Shown in pieces: positions 25,304-33,780 of a stretch of 64,000 nt of DNA. Position 1 is the first letter of the stretch, and every line of letters starts with the position of its first letter. This DNA comes from Croceicoccus pelagius. GTDB taxonomy: Bacteria; Pseudomonadota; Alphaproteobacteria; Sphingomonadales; Sphingomonadaceae. A program made the translations under genes and the position numbers. Location: contig NZ_LYWY01000009.1 in the NCBI RefSeq assembly GCF_001661915.1, forward strand, positions 1 to 64,000, written 5' to 3'. The notes beneath the pieces are model-generated. The model made no database searches. It was not told the origin of the DNA and saw only the letters and a program-made list of their open reading frames with translations.

Positions 25304-27613
25304 TCAGTCGTCCTTAAGAAACGCGGGCATGTGGTCGGGGTTGCCCCCGGCCTTGCCTTCGCCGCCATCACGGTCCCGGCCGCCACTGCGGGGGCCACGA
25401 TCGCCGCCACGACCACGGCCACCGCCGCCGTCACGACGCGGGCCGCGACGGTCGCCGCGATCACCGCGATCACCACGGGGCTCGCGCGGTTCGCGCGGCG
25501 GACGGGTGTCTTCCAGCTCTTCGCCGGTTTCCTGGTCGACGACGCGCATCGACAGGCGGACCTTGCCGCGATTGTCGATCTCGAGGACCTTGACCTTAAC
25601 TTCCTGGCCTTCGGAAACGACGTCGGTCGGCTTTTCGACGCGCTCGTTCTTCATTTCCGACACGTGGACGAGACCGTCCTTGCCACCCATGAAGTTCACG
25701 AATGCGCCGAAGTCGACGATGTTGACGACCTTGCCGGTGTAGATCTTGCCGACTTCCGCCTCTTCGACGATGCCTTCGATCCACTTGCGGGCGGCTTCGA
25801 TCTGCGAAAGATCGCTGGACGAGATCTTGATCACGCCCTCGTCGTCGATGTCCACCTTGGCGCCGGTTTCCGCGACGATTTCGCGGATGACCTTGCCGCC
25901 GGTGCCGATGACGTCGCGGATCTTCGACTTGTCGATCTGCATCGTCTCGATACGCGGAGCGTGGGCCGACAGTTCGGTGCGGGCCGTGCTCAGTGCCTTG
26001 GTCATTTCACCAAGGATGTGCGCGCGGCCGTCCTTCGCCTGCTTGAGAGCAGCTGCGAAGATTTCCTGCGTGATACCGGCGACCTTAATGTCCATCTGCA
26101 TCGTGGTGATGCCGGCTTCGGTACCTGCAACCTTGAAGTCCATGTCGCCAAGGTGATCCTCGTCGCCCAGGATGTCCGAGAGGACGGCGAATTCATCGCC
26201 TTCGAGGATGAGGCCCATGGCGATGCCCGACACCGGACGTTCAATCGGAACGCCTGCGTCCATCATCGACAGACAGCCGCCGCAAATCGTCGCCATCGAG
26301 GACGAACCGTTCGACTCGGTGATGTCCGACAGGATGCGGATGGTGTAGGGGAAGTCTTCCTTCGACGGCAGCACCGGGTGCAGCGCGCGCCATGCCAGCT
26401 TGCCGTGGCCGATTTCGCGGCGGCCCGGGGCGCCGAAGCGGCCCACTTCACCGACCGAGTAGGGCGGGAAGTTATAGTGCAGCATGAAGTTGGAGTAGGT
26501 CAGGCCTTCGAGGCCGTCGATCATCTGCTCCGATTCCTTGGTGCCCAGCGTGGTGGTGCAGATCGCCTGCGTTTCACCGCGCGTGAACAGCGCCGAACCG
26601 TGCGTGCGGGGCAGGAAGCCTGCCGTCGCCTCGATCGGGCGGACCTGGTCGAGCTTGCGGCCGTCGATGCGCTGGCCGTCCTTGAGGATGGCGGTACGCA
26701 CGATTTCCGCTTCCAGCTTCTTGACCGCCTTGTTGGCGACCATCTGCGTCTGCGGCTCTTCCCCGGCAAAAGCTTCCTTGGCCTTGGCGCGGGCGGCGTT
26801 GAGCGCGTCCGAGCGGGCCGACTTGTCGGTCAGCTTGTAGGCAGCGGCGATGTCGTCGCCCACGATGCCGCGCAGCTTTTCCTTGATCGCGGAGGTATCG
26901 TCCGACTGGTCGATTTCCCACGGATCCTTGGCGGCCTTTTCGGCCAGCTCGATGATCGCGCCGATGACCTTCTTCGATTCCTCGTGCGCGAACATGACGG
27001 CGCCGAGCATTTCGTCTTCGGTCAGTTCCTTGGCTTCGGATTCGACCATCATCACCGCGTCGTTGGTTGCGGCGACGACGAGGTCGAGGCGGCCGTCTTC
27101 AAGAGCGGCGTCCTGCTTGGGGTTCAGCGTGTATTCGCCATCGACGTAACCGACGCGCGCAGCGCCGATCGGGCCCATGAACGGCACGCCCGAAATGGTG
27201 AGCGCGGCAGAAGCGGCGATCATCGCAAGGATGTCGGCCTCGGTCTCGCCGTCATAGCTCATCACCTGGCAGATGACGTTGATTTCGTTGTAGAAACCTT
27301 CGGGGAACAGCGGGCGGATCGGACGGTCGATCAGGCGGCTGGTCAGCGTTTCCTTTTCGGTCGCGCCGCGTTCGCGCTTGAAGAAGCCACCGGGGATACG
27401 GCCGGCGGACGAAAACTTTTCCTGGTAGTGAACGGTGAGCGGGAAGAAGTCCTGCCCTTCCTTCACCTTCTTCGCGGCCGTGACGGCGCAAAGAACCACG
27501 GTTTCGCCGTAAGTGGCGAGGACCGCGCCGTCAGCCTGACGGGCAATGCGGCCGGTTTCGAGGGTGAGGGTCTTTCCGCCCCACTCCAGCGATACAGTCT
27601 TGGTGTCGAACAT
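25304..27613 (-). CDS. pnp: Polyribonucleotide nucleotidyltransferase (PNPase)
   Basis: 769-residue phosphorolytic 3'-5' exoribonuclease and degradosome component. It has two RNase PH domains ([20 protein letters not shown] at the start; the second around [18 protein letters not shown]), a KH domain ([12 protein letters not shown], about 555) and an S1 domain ([20 protein letters not shown], about 625). A C-terminal Arg/Gly/Asp-rich tail (about 710-760) is unusual for enterobacteria but common in alphaproteobacteria, where it may bind RNA or RNase E. Start ATG at 27613. It lies downstream of rpsO in the classical order. Confidence 0.97.
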   Translation of the reverse strand: MFDTKTVSLEWGGKTLTLETGRIARQADGAVLATYGETVVLCAVTAAKKVKEGQDFFPLTVHYQEKFSSAGRIPGGFFKRERGATEKETLTSRLIDRPIRPLFPEGFYNEINVICQVMSYDGETEADILAMIAASAALTISGVPFMGPIGAARVGYVDGEYTLNPKQDAALEDGRLDLVVAATNDAVMMVESEAKELTEDEMLGAVMFAHEESKKVIGAIIELAEKAAKDPWEIDQSDDTSAIKEKLRGIVGDDIAAAYKLTDKSARSDALNAARAKAKEAFAGEEPQTQMVANKAVKKLEAEIVRTAILKDGQRIDGRKLDQVRPIEATAGFLPRTHGSALFTRGETQAICTTTLGTKESEQMIDGLEGLTYSNFMLHYNFPPYSVGEVGRFGAPGRREIGHGKLAWRALHPVLPSKEDFPYTIRILSDITESNGSSSMATICGGCLSMMDAGVPIERPVSGIAMGLILEGDEFAVLSDILGDEDHLGDMDFKVAGTEAGITTMQMDIKVAGITQEIFAAALKQAKDGRAHILGEMTKALSTARTELSAHAPRIETMQIDKSKIRDVIGTGGKVIREIVAETGAKVDIDDEGVIKISSSDLSQIEAARKWIEGIVEEAEVGKIYTGKVVNIVDFGAFVNFMGGKDGLVHVSEMKNERVEKPTDVVSEGQEVKVKVLEIDNRGKVRLSMRVVDQETGEELEDTRPPREPREPRGDRGDRGDRRGPRRDGGGGRGRGGDRGPRSGGRDRDGGEGKAGGNPDHMPAFLKDD

Positions 27614-27818
27614 TGATTTTCCTTCTGACCCGCGTGCCATATTGCATCGCGGGGCCTGCAGTTCCGGGTGAACCGTCCCGGTCCGGTGTGGGGCTTTATT
27701 CCGCCCCTTTCGGCATCCTCACCGGATTGTGAGTTACGCCGCTTGCATATGCGTGCCCGATTTTACGGTACGCAGATAGACGAAGGGGCAGCCCCTCGGC
27801 CGCCCCCTCGAGAAACTC

Positions 27819-28088
27819 TTACTTGCGAAGACCCAGCTTCTGGATCAGGGCGTTGTAACGCTCGACGTCCTTCTTCTTGAGGTACGCCAGCAGCGAACGC
27901 CGCTTGTTGACCATCACCAGCAGTCCGCGACGCGAGTGATTGTCCTTGTGATTTTCCTTGAAGTGGTCGGTCAGGTTGCGGATACGCTCGGTGAGGATCG
28001 CGACCTGGACTTCCGGACTGCCCGTGTCGCCATCGACGCGTGCGTTGTCCTTGATGATTTCCTGCTTACGTTCGGCGGTAACCGTCAT
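27819..28088 (-). CDS. rpsO: 30S ribosomal protein S15
   Basis: 89-residue primary 16S rRNA-binding protein, complete: begins [20 protein letters not shown], contains [15 protein letters not shown] and the [24 protein letters not shown] signature, and ends LIQKLGLRK. The rpsO-pnp order is conserved; 205 bp separate the two and contain a GC-rich hairpin just past the rpsO stop. Confidence 0.98.
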   Translation of the reverse strand: MTVTAERKQEIIKDNARVDGDTGSPEVQVAILTERIRNLTDHFKENHKDNHSRRGLLVMVNKRRSLLAYLKKKDVERYNALIQKLGLRK

Positions 28089-28111
28089 ACTTCATACTCC
28101 GCGACATCTTG

Positions 28112-28996
28112 TCATAGGTTGAAGCCCCGAAGGACCCTTGCCTCGCCATCGGTCACTTCCATCAGGGCCACGGGCGTATCGCCCTCTCGCCCCCAGTAGG
28201 TGCCGTCTGGTTCTGGCAACCCGGAAAGTTTCCGGCCCTGTCGGACCGCCCCTGCCGCATCCGGGGTAAGTGCAAGGGCCGGGATGTCGTCCAGCCCCGC
28301 CTCGAACGGCAGGATCATTTCTTCAAGGGGCGCGCCCTTACCCAGTTCGTTCAGTTTGTCCAGCGAAATCGCGTTTTCGAGGGAGAACGGGCCGGCTTTC
28401 ACGCGCCTGAGCATCGTGACATGGCCAACCGAACCGAGCGCGCGGGCAATGTCCCTTGCTAGGGACCGTATATAGGTGCCCTTGCTCACTTTTGCCACCA
28501 GCGTGACCGAATCGGCGGTGATTTCCGTGATATCCAGTGCGTGGATCGTGACGGACCGTGTCTTCAGAGTGACCTCCTCACCCGCACGGGCAAGGTCGTA
28601 GGCGCGCTTGCCGTCTACTTTCAGGGCCGAATAGGCGGGCGGAACCTGTTCGATCGGCCCGGTAAAACGGGGGAGAATCGCCTCGATCTCAGCGCAGGTC
28701 GGTCGCACGTCGCTGGTTTCGGTCACTTCGCCCTCCGCATCCAGCGTCGTCGTTTCCGCACCGAATGCCAGCGTGAAGGCATAGGCCTTGGTGGCCTCGA
28801 GCATCCTTCCGGCAAGCTTTGTCGCTTCGCCCACCGCGATGGGCAGGACGCCGGTGGCCAGCGGGTCCAGTGTGCCGCCGTGGCCGACTTTCACCTTGCC
28901 GAAGCCCGCCTGCCGCAAGTTGCGCTTTACCGCGGCAACAGCCTGGGTCGAGCCGAGTTCGAGCGGCTTGTCGAGAATGATCCAGCCGTGTGGCAT
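28112..28996 (-). CDS. truB: tRNA pseudouridine(55) synthase TruB
   Basis: 294-residue enzyme that makes pseudouridine 55 in the tRNA T loop. The catalytic Asp is in VGHGGTLDPLATGVLPI (about residue 42), with KAYAFTLAFGAETTTLDAEG and the Tyr in PPAYSALKVDGKRAYDLAR as further family marks. The start at 28996 fits the family N-terminus (MPHGWIILDKPLELGS) and shares one base with the stop of the upstream M50 protease gene (TGATG). Confidence 0.96.
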   Translation of the reverse strand: MPHGWIILDKPLELGSTQAVAAVKRNLRQAGFGKVKVGHGGTLDPLATGVLPIAVGEATKLAGRMLEATKAYAFTLAFGAETTTLDAEGEVTETSDVRPTCAEIEAILPRFTGPIEQVPPAYSALKVDGKRAYDLARAGEEVTLKTRSVTIHALDITEITADSVTLVAKVSKGTYIRSLARDIARALGSVGHVTMLRRVKAGPFSLENAISLDKLNELGKGAPLEEMILPFEAGLDDIPALALTPDAAGAVRQGRKLSGLPEPDGTYWGREGDTPVALMEVTDGEARVLRGFNL

Positions 28997-29679
28997 CAGC
29001 TTTGCGCGATGGCGAGCGCGAGGTCCATGAAGTGCATCCGGATCCATTCGACCGGCGGCAGGATCACTTTCTCGATCAGGCCGAACTGCGGGAACGCCCA
29101 GGTCGCCGCGATCAGGAGGACGAGCAGGATCATCCCGATCGGGCGCAGCTTTTCATAGGCAGTGGCCCACTTTCGCGGCAGCAGGCCTTCGACGATGTGC
29201 GACCCGTCGAACGGCGGGATCGGCAGGAGGTTGAACAGCGCGAGGAACAGGTTGATGATGACCATGTAGTTGAGCGCGAGCAACGTCCATTCCAGCGCCC
29301 CTGTCGGCTCTGCCACGAGATTCCGGCCCAGCAGCCCCAGCCCGATCGTGGCGATCAGCGCCAGCGCGAAATTGGTGCCCGGTCCTGCGGCGGCGACCGC
29401 CATCATGCCGTAGCGCGGATTGTTCAGCCGCCACTTGTTCACCGGCACCGGTTTCGCCCAGCCAAAAATCGGCCCGCCGAACAGTGCCAGCGCACCGGGC
29501 ACCAGAACCGTGCCCACCGGATCGGCATGGCGGATGGGGTTGAGCGTCAGGCGATGACGCTCTTTTGCTGTCGTATCGCCCAACGCCAGCGCGGCCCAGC
29601 CGTGCGCCACTTCGTGGAACACGATGGAGACGACAAGGATCGGGATCAGGATCGCCGCGAGAATCAGGGTATCGGACAT
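28996..29679 (-). CDS. Site-2-protease-like M50 metalloprotease
   Basis: 227-residue polytopic membrane protease of the short YwhC type. The zinc ligands are visible: HExxH in VFHEVAHGWAAL (about residue 23) and the NxxPxxPxDG-like motif LFNLLPIPPFDGSHI (about 165). Six hydrophobic segments. It lacks the PDZ domain of RseP, so it is not the sigma-E protease; substrate unknown. It is translationally coupled to truB. Confidence 0.92.
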   Translation of the reverse strand: MSDTLILAAILIPILVVSIVFHEVAHGWAALALGDTTAKERHRLTLNPIRHADPVGTVLVPGALALFGGPIFGWAKPVPVNKWRLNNPRYGMMAVAAAGPGTNFALALIATIGLGLLGRNLVAEPTGALEWTLLALNYMVIINLFLALFNLLPIPPFDGSHIVEGLLPRKWATAYEKLRPIGMILLVLLIAATWAFPQFGLIEKVILPPVEWIRMHFMDLALAIAQS

Positions 29680-29737
29680 CGCCTGACAGATGGGGGTTTA
29701 GGCCGCCCGGGTAAAGAGATGCCGACCAATCGACCTA

Positions 29738-31354
29738 ATGCCTTGCAAAGCGGGACCGGACTGCGCCAGAAATCGCCTTGTGAGCAGCACCAGGCAGGAA
29801 ACTTCGGGCGTCCTCGGATGGATCGAACGCGTCGGCAACCGTCTGCCCGACCCGGTGTTCCTGTTCCTCTGGCTGATCGCGATTCTGGTCGCGATCTCGG
29901 TCATAGGGGCCCTGGCCGGATGGTCGGTAGCGCACCCCACCGCGCTCGACGATGCGGGCCGCCCGCTTGTTGTCGCGGTGACGAGCCTGATTTCGGCTAC
30001 CAACATCCAGCTTCTGCTGACCGAGATGCCGCATACCTTCACCGGCTTTGCGCCGCTGGGCTATGTGCTGACCGTGATGCTGGGCGCGGGCGTGGCGGAG
30101 CGGTCGGGCCTGTTCGCGGCAGCCATGCGCGCCTCTGTCGCCAAGGCGCCCCATGCCCTGCTGACCCCTGCGGTCGCGCTGGTGTCGATGATGGGCAACC
30201 ATGCCGCCGATGCGGCCTTTGTCGTCATGATTCCGCTGGCAGGGGTGATCTACCACGCCGCGGGCCGTCATCCGCTGGTTGGCATCGCGGCCAGTTTCGC
30301 AGGCGTTTCGGGCGGGTTTTCGGCCAATCTCCTTCCCGGACAACTCGATGCGCTCCTGCTCGGCATTACGGAAGAGGCGGTGCATACCGTGCAGGCGGGT
30401 TGGACCGCGAATATCGCTGGCAACTGGTACGTCATCGCGGCCATGGCGATAATCTACACGCCGGTCATCTGGTTCGTGACCGACCGCATCGTCGAACCGC
30501 GCATGGGTCCGTGGAGAGGCGGCGCGGGTGCCGACCACGCCGAGGCGGAGGAGGAAACCCCGCCCGCCGTGGTGCGCAAGGGCCTGGTGCACGCAGGTCT
30601 GGCCGCGCTGGCCGTCATCGGGGCGTGGACGCTGTTCACCTTCGGTCCCGGCACGCCCCTGATCGACGAAAGCGCCGCGCCCGAAGCGCGGCTGACGCCG
30701 TTCTTCCGCAGCCTGGTGCCCTTTTTCCTGTTCGTCTTCCTCCTCCCCGGCTGGGCCTATGGGCGCGCGGTCGGCACGATCCGCGATCACCGCGACCTGG
30801 TGAAGATGATGGCCGGCGCGATGGAGGACATGGCCTATTACCTCGTCCTCGCCTTCGTCGCGGCGCATTTCGTGGCGATGTTCGGGTGGTCGAACCTTGG
30901 CCTCGTCATGGCGGTGGAAGGCGCGGACCTGCTGCGGTCCAGCGGGCTGCCTGCATGGGCGATGCTGGCGGCAATCGTCGTGTTCGCAGGTTTGCTCAAC
31001 CTTTTCATCGGTTCGGCCAGCGCGAAATGGGCGGTCGTTGCCCCCGTTCTGGTGCCGATGCTGATGCTGCTCGGAATCAGCCCCGAAATGACCACGGCGG
31101 CCTATCGCGTGGGCGACAGCGCAACAAACATCATCACGCCGCTGATGGTCTATTTCCCGCTGGTCCTGATCTTCTGCCGCCGCTGGGTCGCGGACTACGG
31201 CATCGGCAGCCTGACTGCGACGATGGTGCCCTATGGCGTGGGCATAATGCTGGCGGGTCTGTTGCTGATCGTGGGATGGGTCGTGCTGGAAGTGCCGCCC
31301 GGGCCGGGGGCGTCGATCTTCATCGAACCGCTCAGTTCGCCAGCGCCTCGCTGA
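29738..31354 (+). CDS. AbgT-family transporter
   Basis: 538-residue inner-membrane transporter of the AbgT family, whose members import p-aminobenzoyl-glutamate or act as sulfonamide/antimetabolite exporters (MtrF/YdaH). It begins with LGWIERVGNRLPDPVFLFLWL, contains MMGNHAADAAFVVMIPLAGVIYH and GGFSANLLPGQLDALLLGIT (family re-entrant hairpin regions), and ends with VGDSATNIITPLMVYFPLVL. About eleven membrane segments. Start uncertain: ATG 29738 or GTG about 29780; neither has a strong ribosome site. The 3' end overlaps convergent tdk by 23 bp. Confidence 0.9.
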   Translation: MPCKAGPDCARNRLVSSTRQETSGVLGWIERVGNRLPDPVFLFLWLIAILVAISVIGALAGWSVAHPTALDDAGRPLVVAVTSLISATNIQLLLTEMPHTFTGFAPLGYVLTVMLGAGVAERSGLFAAAMRASVAKAPHALLTPAVALVSMMGNHAADAAFVVMIPLAGVIYHAAGRHPLVGIAASFAGVSGGFSANLLPGQLDALLLGITEEAVHTVQAGWTANIAGNWYVIAAMAIIYTPVIWFVTDRIVEPRMGPWRGGAGADHAEAEEETPPAVVRKGLVHAGLAALAVIGAWTLFTFGPGTPLIDESAAPEARLTPFFRSLVPFFLFVFLLPGWAYGRAVGTIRDHRDLVKMMAGAMEDMAYYLVLAFVAAHFVAMFGWSNLGLVMAVEGADLLRSSGLPAWAMLAAIVVFAGLLNLFIGSASAKWAVVAPVLVPMLMLLGISPEMTTAAYRVGDSATNIITPLMVYFPLVLIFCRRWVADYGIGSLTATMVPYGVGIMLAGLLLIVGWVVLEVPPGPGASIFIEPLSSPAPR

Positions 31355-31910
31355 AATGCTTGCGGCATAGCGCGACATAACGGTCGTTGCCGCCGATCTC
31401 GGTCTGCGCGCCTGCCTTGACTGCTGCGCCGCTGGTATCGACGCGCAGGTTCATCGTCGCCTTCCGACCGCAGTAGCACACCGCCTTCAGTTCGATCAGA
31501 GCGTCGGCCATGCCGAGCAGCGCGCCCGAACCGGGGAACAGTTCCCCCTGGAAATCGGTGCGCAGGCCATAGCAGAGCACGGGAATGTTCGCCTCGTCCG
31601 CAAGCCGCGCGCATTGCCACGCCTGATCGACGGTCATGAATTGCGCCTCGTCAATGAGGACGCAGGCCAGCGGCTCGACATGGTGCGCGGCCGTGACGCG
31701 GGCGTAAAGATCGGTCTCGGGCGTAAAGCGATGCGCCTCGGCCTCAAGCCCGATGCGGCTGGCGATGGGCTTGCCCGTACTGCGATCGTCGAGCGCGGCG
31801 GTCCAGAGCATCGTGTTCATGCCCCGCTCACGGTAATTGAAGTCGGCCTGCAGCAACGTGGTCGATTTGCCCGCGTTCATGCTCGCATAGTAGAAATAGA
31901 GCTTCGCCAC
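31332..31910 (-). CDS. tdk: Thymidine kinase
   Basis: 192-residue type II thymidine kinase of the nucleoside salvage pathway. P-loop MNAGKSTTLLQ (about residue 11), Asp-Glu of Walker B in VLIDEAQFMT (about 88), lasso-loop Cys residues in CYCGRKA and the later ALCRKHF. Complete. Ends inside the abgT 3' end on the opposite strand. Confidence 0.96.
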   Translation of the reverse strand: MAKLYFYYASMNAGKSTTLLQADFNYRERGMNTMLWTAALDDRSTGKPIASRIGLEAEAHRFTPETDLYARVTAAHHVEPLACVLIDEAQFMTVDQAWQCARLADEANIPVLCYGLRTDFQGELFPGSGALLGMADALIELKAVCYCGRKATMNLRVDTSGAAVKAGAQTEIGGNDRYVALCRKHFSEALAN

Positions 31911-31940
31911 GCGGGCCCCCGTTATGGCTGGATCAGCAGA

Positions 31941-32336
31941 TCACTCTTCGCCCAGATCGCGGCGCACGCGCGGATCGTCGAGCAATTGGTCGATGCGGCT
32001 CGCCTCGTCGAACGTTTCGTCGGCGCGGAACTGGATCTTGGCCGCGTTCTTCAGGCCCAGCCGCTTTGCAACCTCCCGCTGAAAGAAGGCGGTGTTGGTC
32101 TGCAGCGCCTTCAGCACCTTCGCCTCGTCCGCGCCGAGGAGCGGTTTCACATAGACCTTGGCCTGCCGCAGATCGGGGGACATGCGCACTTCGGTCACGC
32201 TGACCGTGGTGGCGGAAAGGGTGTCGTCATGCACTTGCTGCCTGGTCAGGATTTCCGACAGGACGTGGCGCACGCGCTCACCCACCTTGAGCAGGCGGAC
32301 GGAGCGGTCTTCGGGCGTGGATTGTTGGCGTGCCAT
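31941..32336 (-). CDS. rbfA: Ribosome-binding factor A
   Basis: 131-residue KH-like 30S maturation factor: [19 protein letters not shown] at the start, [19 protein letters not shown] in the middle and [16 protein letters not shown] near the end, all family marks. The start at 32336 avoids an 11-residue extension. It is separated from infB by two unrelated genes, unlike the usual infB-rbfA adjacency. Confidence 0.95.
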   Translation of the reverse strand: MARQQSTPEDRSVRLLKVGERVRHVLSEILTRQQVHDDTLSATTVSVTEVRMSPDLRQAKVYVKPLLGADEAKVLKALQTNTAFFQREVAKRLGLKNAAKIQFRADETFDEASRIDQLLDDPRVRRDLGEE

Positions 32337-32606
32337 GGTTGGGGCCCGATTTGGGGCGAACCGCGGCAATTTGCAACAAATCGTCGCAAGACGATCCCCC
32401 GGCCGATCGCCGGAATGCGCGAAACCATGCGCCTGAGGTGAGCGGCAGATTAACGAATCGTACAGACGGCTCGGGTCGTCCCGGCAGGGGCGCGGTGCAG
32501 CGCTATCGCCATGAAATATTGCCTCCTTTGCTGCACGATACGTCCTGCGACCTCCCGAGATGCCATCCGGGCATCACGATAGACAGAGACATCAGGGAGA
32601 CCCTGT

Positions 32607-33080
32607 ATGAAGAAACTGATAGCCGCCGCGATTGCCGCGGCGATGATCGTGCCCGCCGTATCAACGCCCGCCGAAGCACGTGGCAAGGACCGTTATGAGC
32701 GCAGCGAACATCACAAGCGCTATGATCGCCGCGACCGCCATGATCGGCACGACCGGTACGAGCGCCGCTATTCAAAGCGCGACCGTTATGACCGCCGCCA
32801 CCGCTATGATCGTGACCACCGCTACGATCGTCGCGATCGTTACGCCCGCCGCGATTACCGGGATTATCGCCGCTATTCGAACCACCATCGCTGGCGGCGC
32901 GGCGACAGGTTCGACCGGCGCTATGTCCGCTACTACCGTCCGGTCTATTATCGCGACTATCGTCGGCTCTACGCGCCGCCGCGCGGTTATCGCTGGGTGC
33001 GGGCGAACGACGATGCGCTGCTGATCGGCATTACCAGCGGGATCGTATCGGCCATCGTGTCGAACGCGTTCTACCGCTGA
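32607..33080 (+). CDS. RcnB-like secreted protein with Arg/Tyr/Asp/His repeats
   Basis: 157-residue periplasmic protein: signal peptide (MKKLIAAAIAAAMIVPAVST), then about 60 residues of irregular YDRRDRHDRHDRY-type repeats, then a globular end matching the RcnB family (YRPVYYRDYRRLYAPPRGYR, then a hydrophobic LLIGITSGIVSAIVSNAFY). In E. coli RcnB affects nickel/cobalt homeostasis; the His/Asp-rich repeat could bind metal, but that is inference. Ribosome site AGGGAGA. Transcribed against the surrounding translation-factor genes. Confidence 0.75.
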   Translation: MKKLIAAAIAAAMIVPAVSTPAEARGKDRYERSEHHKRYDRRDRHDRHDRYERRYSKRDRYDRRHRYDRDHRYDRRDRYARRDYRDYRRYSNHHRWRRGDRFDRRYVRYYRPVYYRDYRRLYAPPRGYRWVRANDDALLIGITSGIVSAIVSNAFYR

Positions 33081-33108
33081 CACGCTCAAATAGTATGGCC
33101 AAACGGAC

Positions 33109-33138
33109 AAGGGCGGGCCTCGCGGCTCGCCCTTTTTC
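33109..33138 (+). terminator. Terminator after the RcnB-like gene
   Basis: AAGGGCG/CGCCCTT outer stem with an inner GCC/GGC stem, followed by TTTTTC. Confidence 0.8.
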
Positions 33139-33145
33139 TTTCGTG

Positions 33146-33682
33146 TCAGGTCATCTTTTCGTGAATGCGCCTTAGCGAGCTCATGTTGCGGCCAGTCACC
33201 TGCCGCTCAAGCCGCCGTTCGATGAAGGCACCGGTCAGCTTCGAATTGCCCACGCTCTCGATATAATCGACGTAGATGCAGCCCTCGCCCATCGCCATCC
33301 GCTCCGGCCCGCGGCCCTCATAGGCCTCGACCATCGCCTTGAACTTTGCAGGGTCCGCCGGTTCGTCGAGGAAGAGCGTGTGGACCATCTTGTCCTCGCC
33401 CTCTCCGTGGAAGGGATTGTCCTCGAACGCGGCCCGCACTTCGTCCGCATTGCGCACGGCAGCGAAGGTGGCAAAGCCGAAGCGGTCCTTCACGATGAAG
33501 GCCAGCATTTCCGACAGGCCGTCCGACGGGCGGTCGTCGAAGGAAAACAGTACGTTGCCGCTGGCGACTACGGTCTCGACGTCCTCCAGGTCCTCCCGCT
33601 CCAACGCGTCGCGCAGGTCGGTCATCTTCAGGCGGTTTCCGCCGACGTTCATGCTGGCGAAGAAGGCGCAATAGCGGGGCAT
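33146..33682 (-). CDS. DUF1697 family protein
   Basis: 178-residue cytosolic protein of the DUF1697 family: starts MPRYCAFFASMNVGGNRLKM, followed by TDLRDALEREDLEDVETVVASGNVLF (in parts) and the C-terminal RNMSSLRRIHEKM signature (usually RNWNTV). Function unknown for the whole family. The start at 33682 fits the family; a 20-residue longer form would run into the infB terminator. Confidence 0.85.
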   Translation of the reverse strand: MPRYCAFFASMNVGGNRLKMTDLRDALEREDLEDVETVVASGNVLFSFDDRPSDGLSEMLAFIVKDRFGFATFAAVRNADEVRAAFEDNPFHGEGEDKMVHTLFLDEPADPAKFKAMVEAYEGRGPERMAMGEGCIYVDYIESVGNSKLTGAFIERRLERQVTGRNMSSLRRIHEKMT

Positions 33683-33718
33683 TCTTGCTCTCCGATAAAT
33701 CAAATTTGGCCGTCGGAA

Positions 33719-33756
33719 TGAAAACGGGGCGCCGGACCTCAAGCCCGGCGCCCCGC
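33719..33756 (-). terminator. Terminator of infB
   Basis: A perfect 11-bp stem CGGGGCGCCGG/CCGGCGCCCCG; on the minus strand it follows the infB stop and ends in TTTTC. Confidence 0.9.
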
Positions 33757-33780
33757 TTCGTATCAGATTGATCGGCGCGA

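Noticed and set aside
25247-27616. 789-codon plus-strand frame opposite pnp
   Set aside because: Shadow of PNPase caused by codon bias; composition is typical of antisense frames.
28990-31380. Long frames on both strands overlapping the M50 and AbgT genes
   Set aside because: Basic, Gln/Arg/His-rich shadows; the real genes have catalytic and transport motifs.
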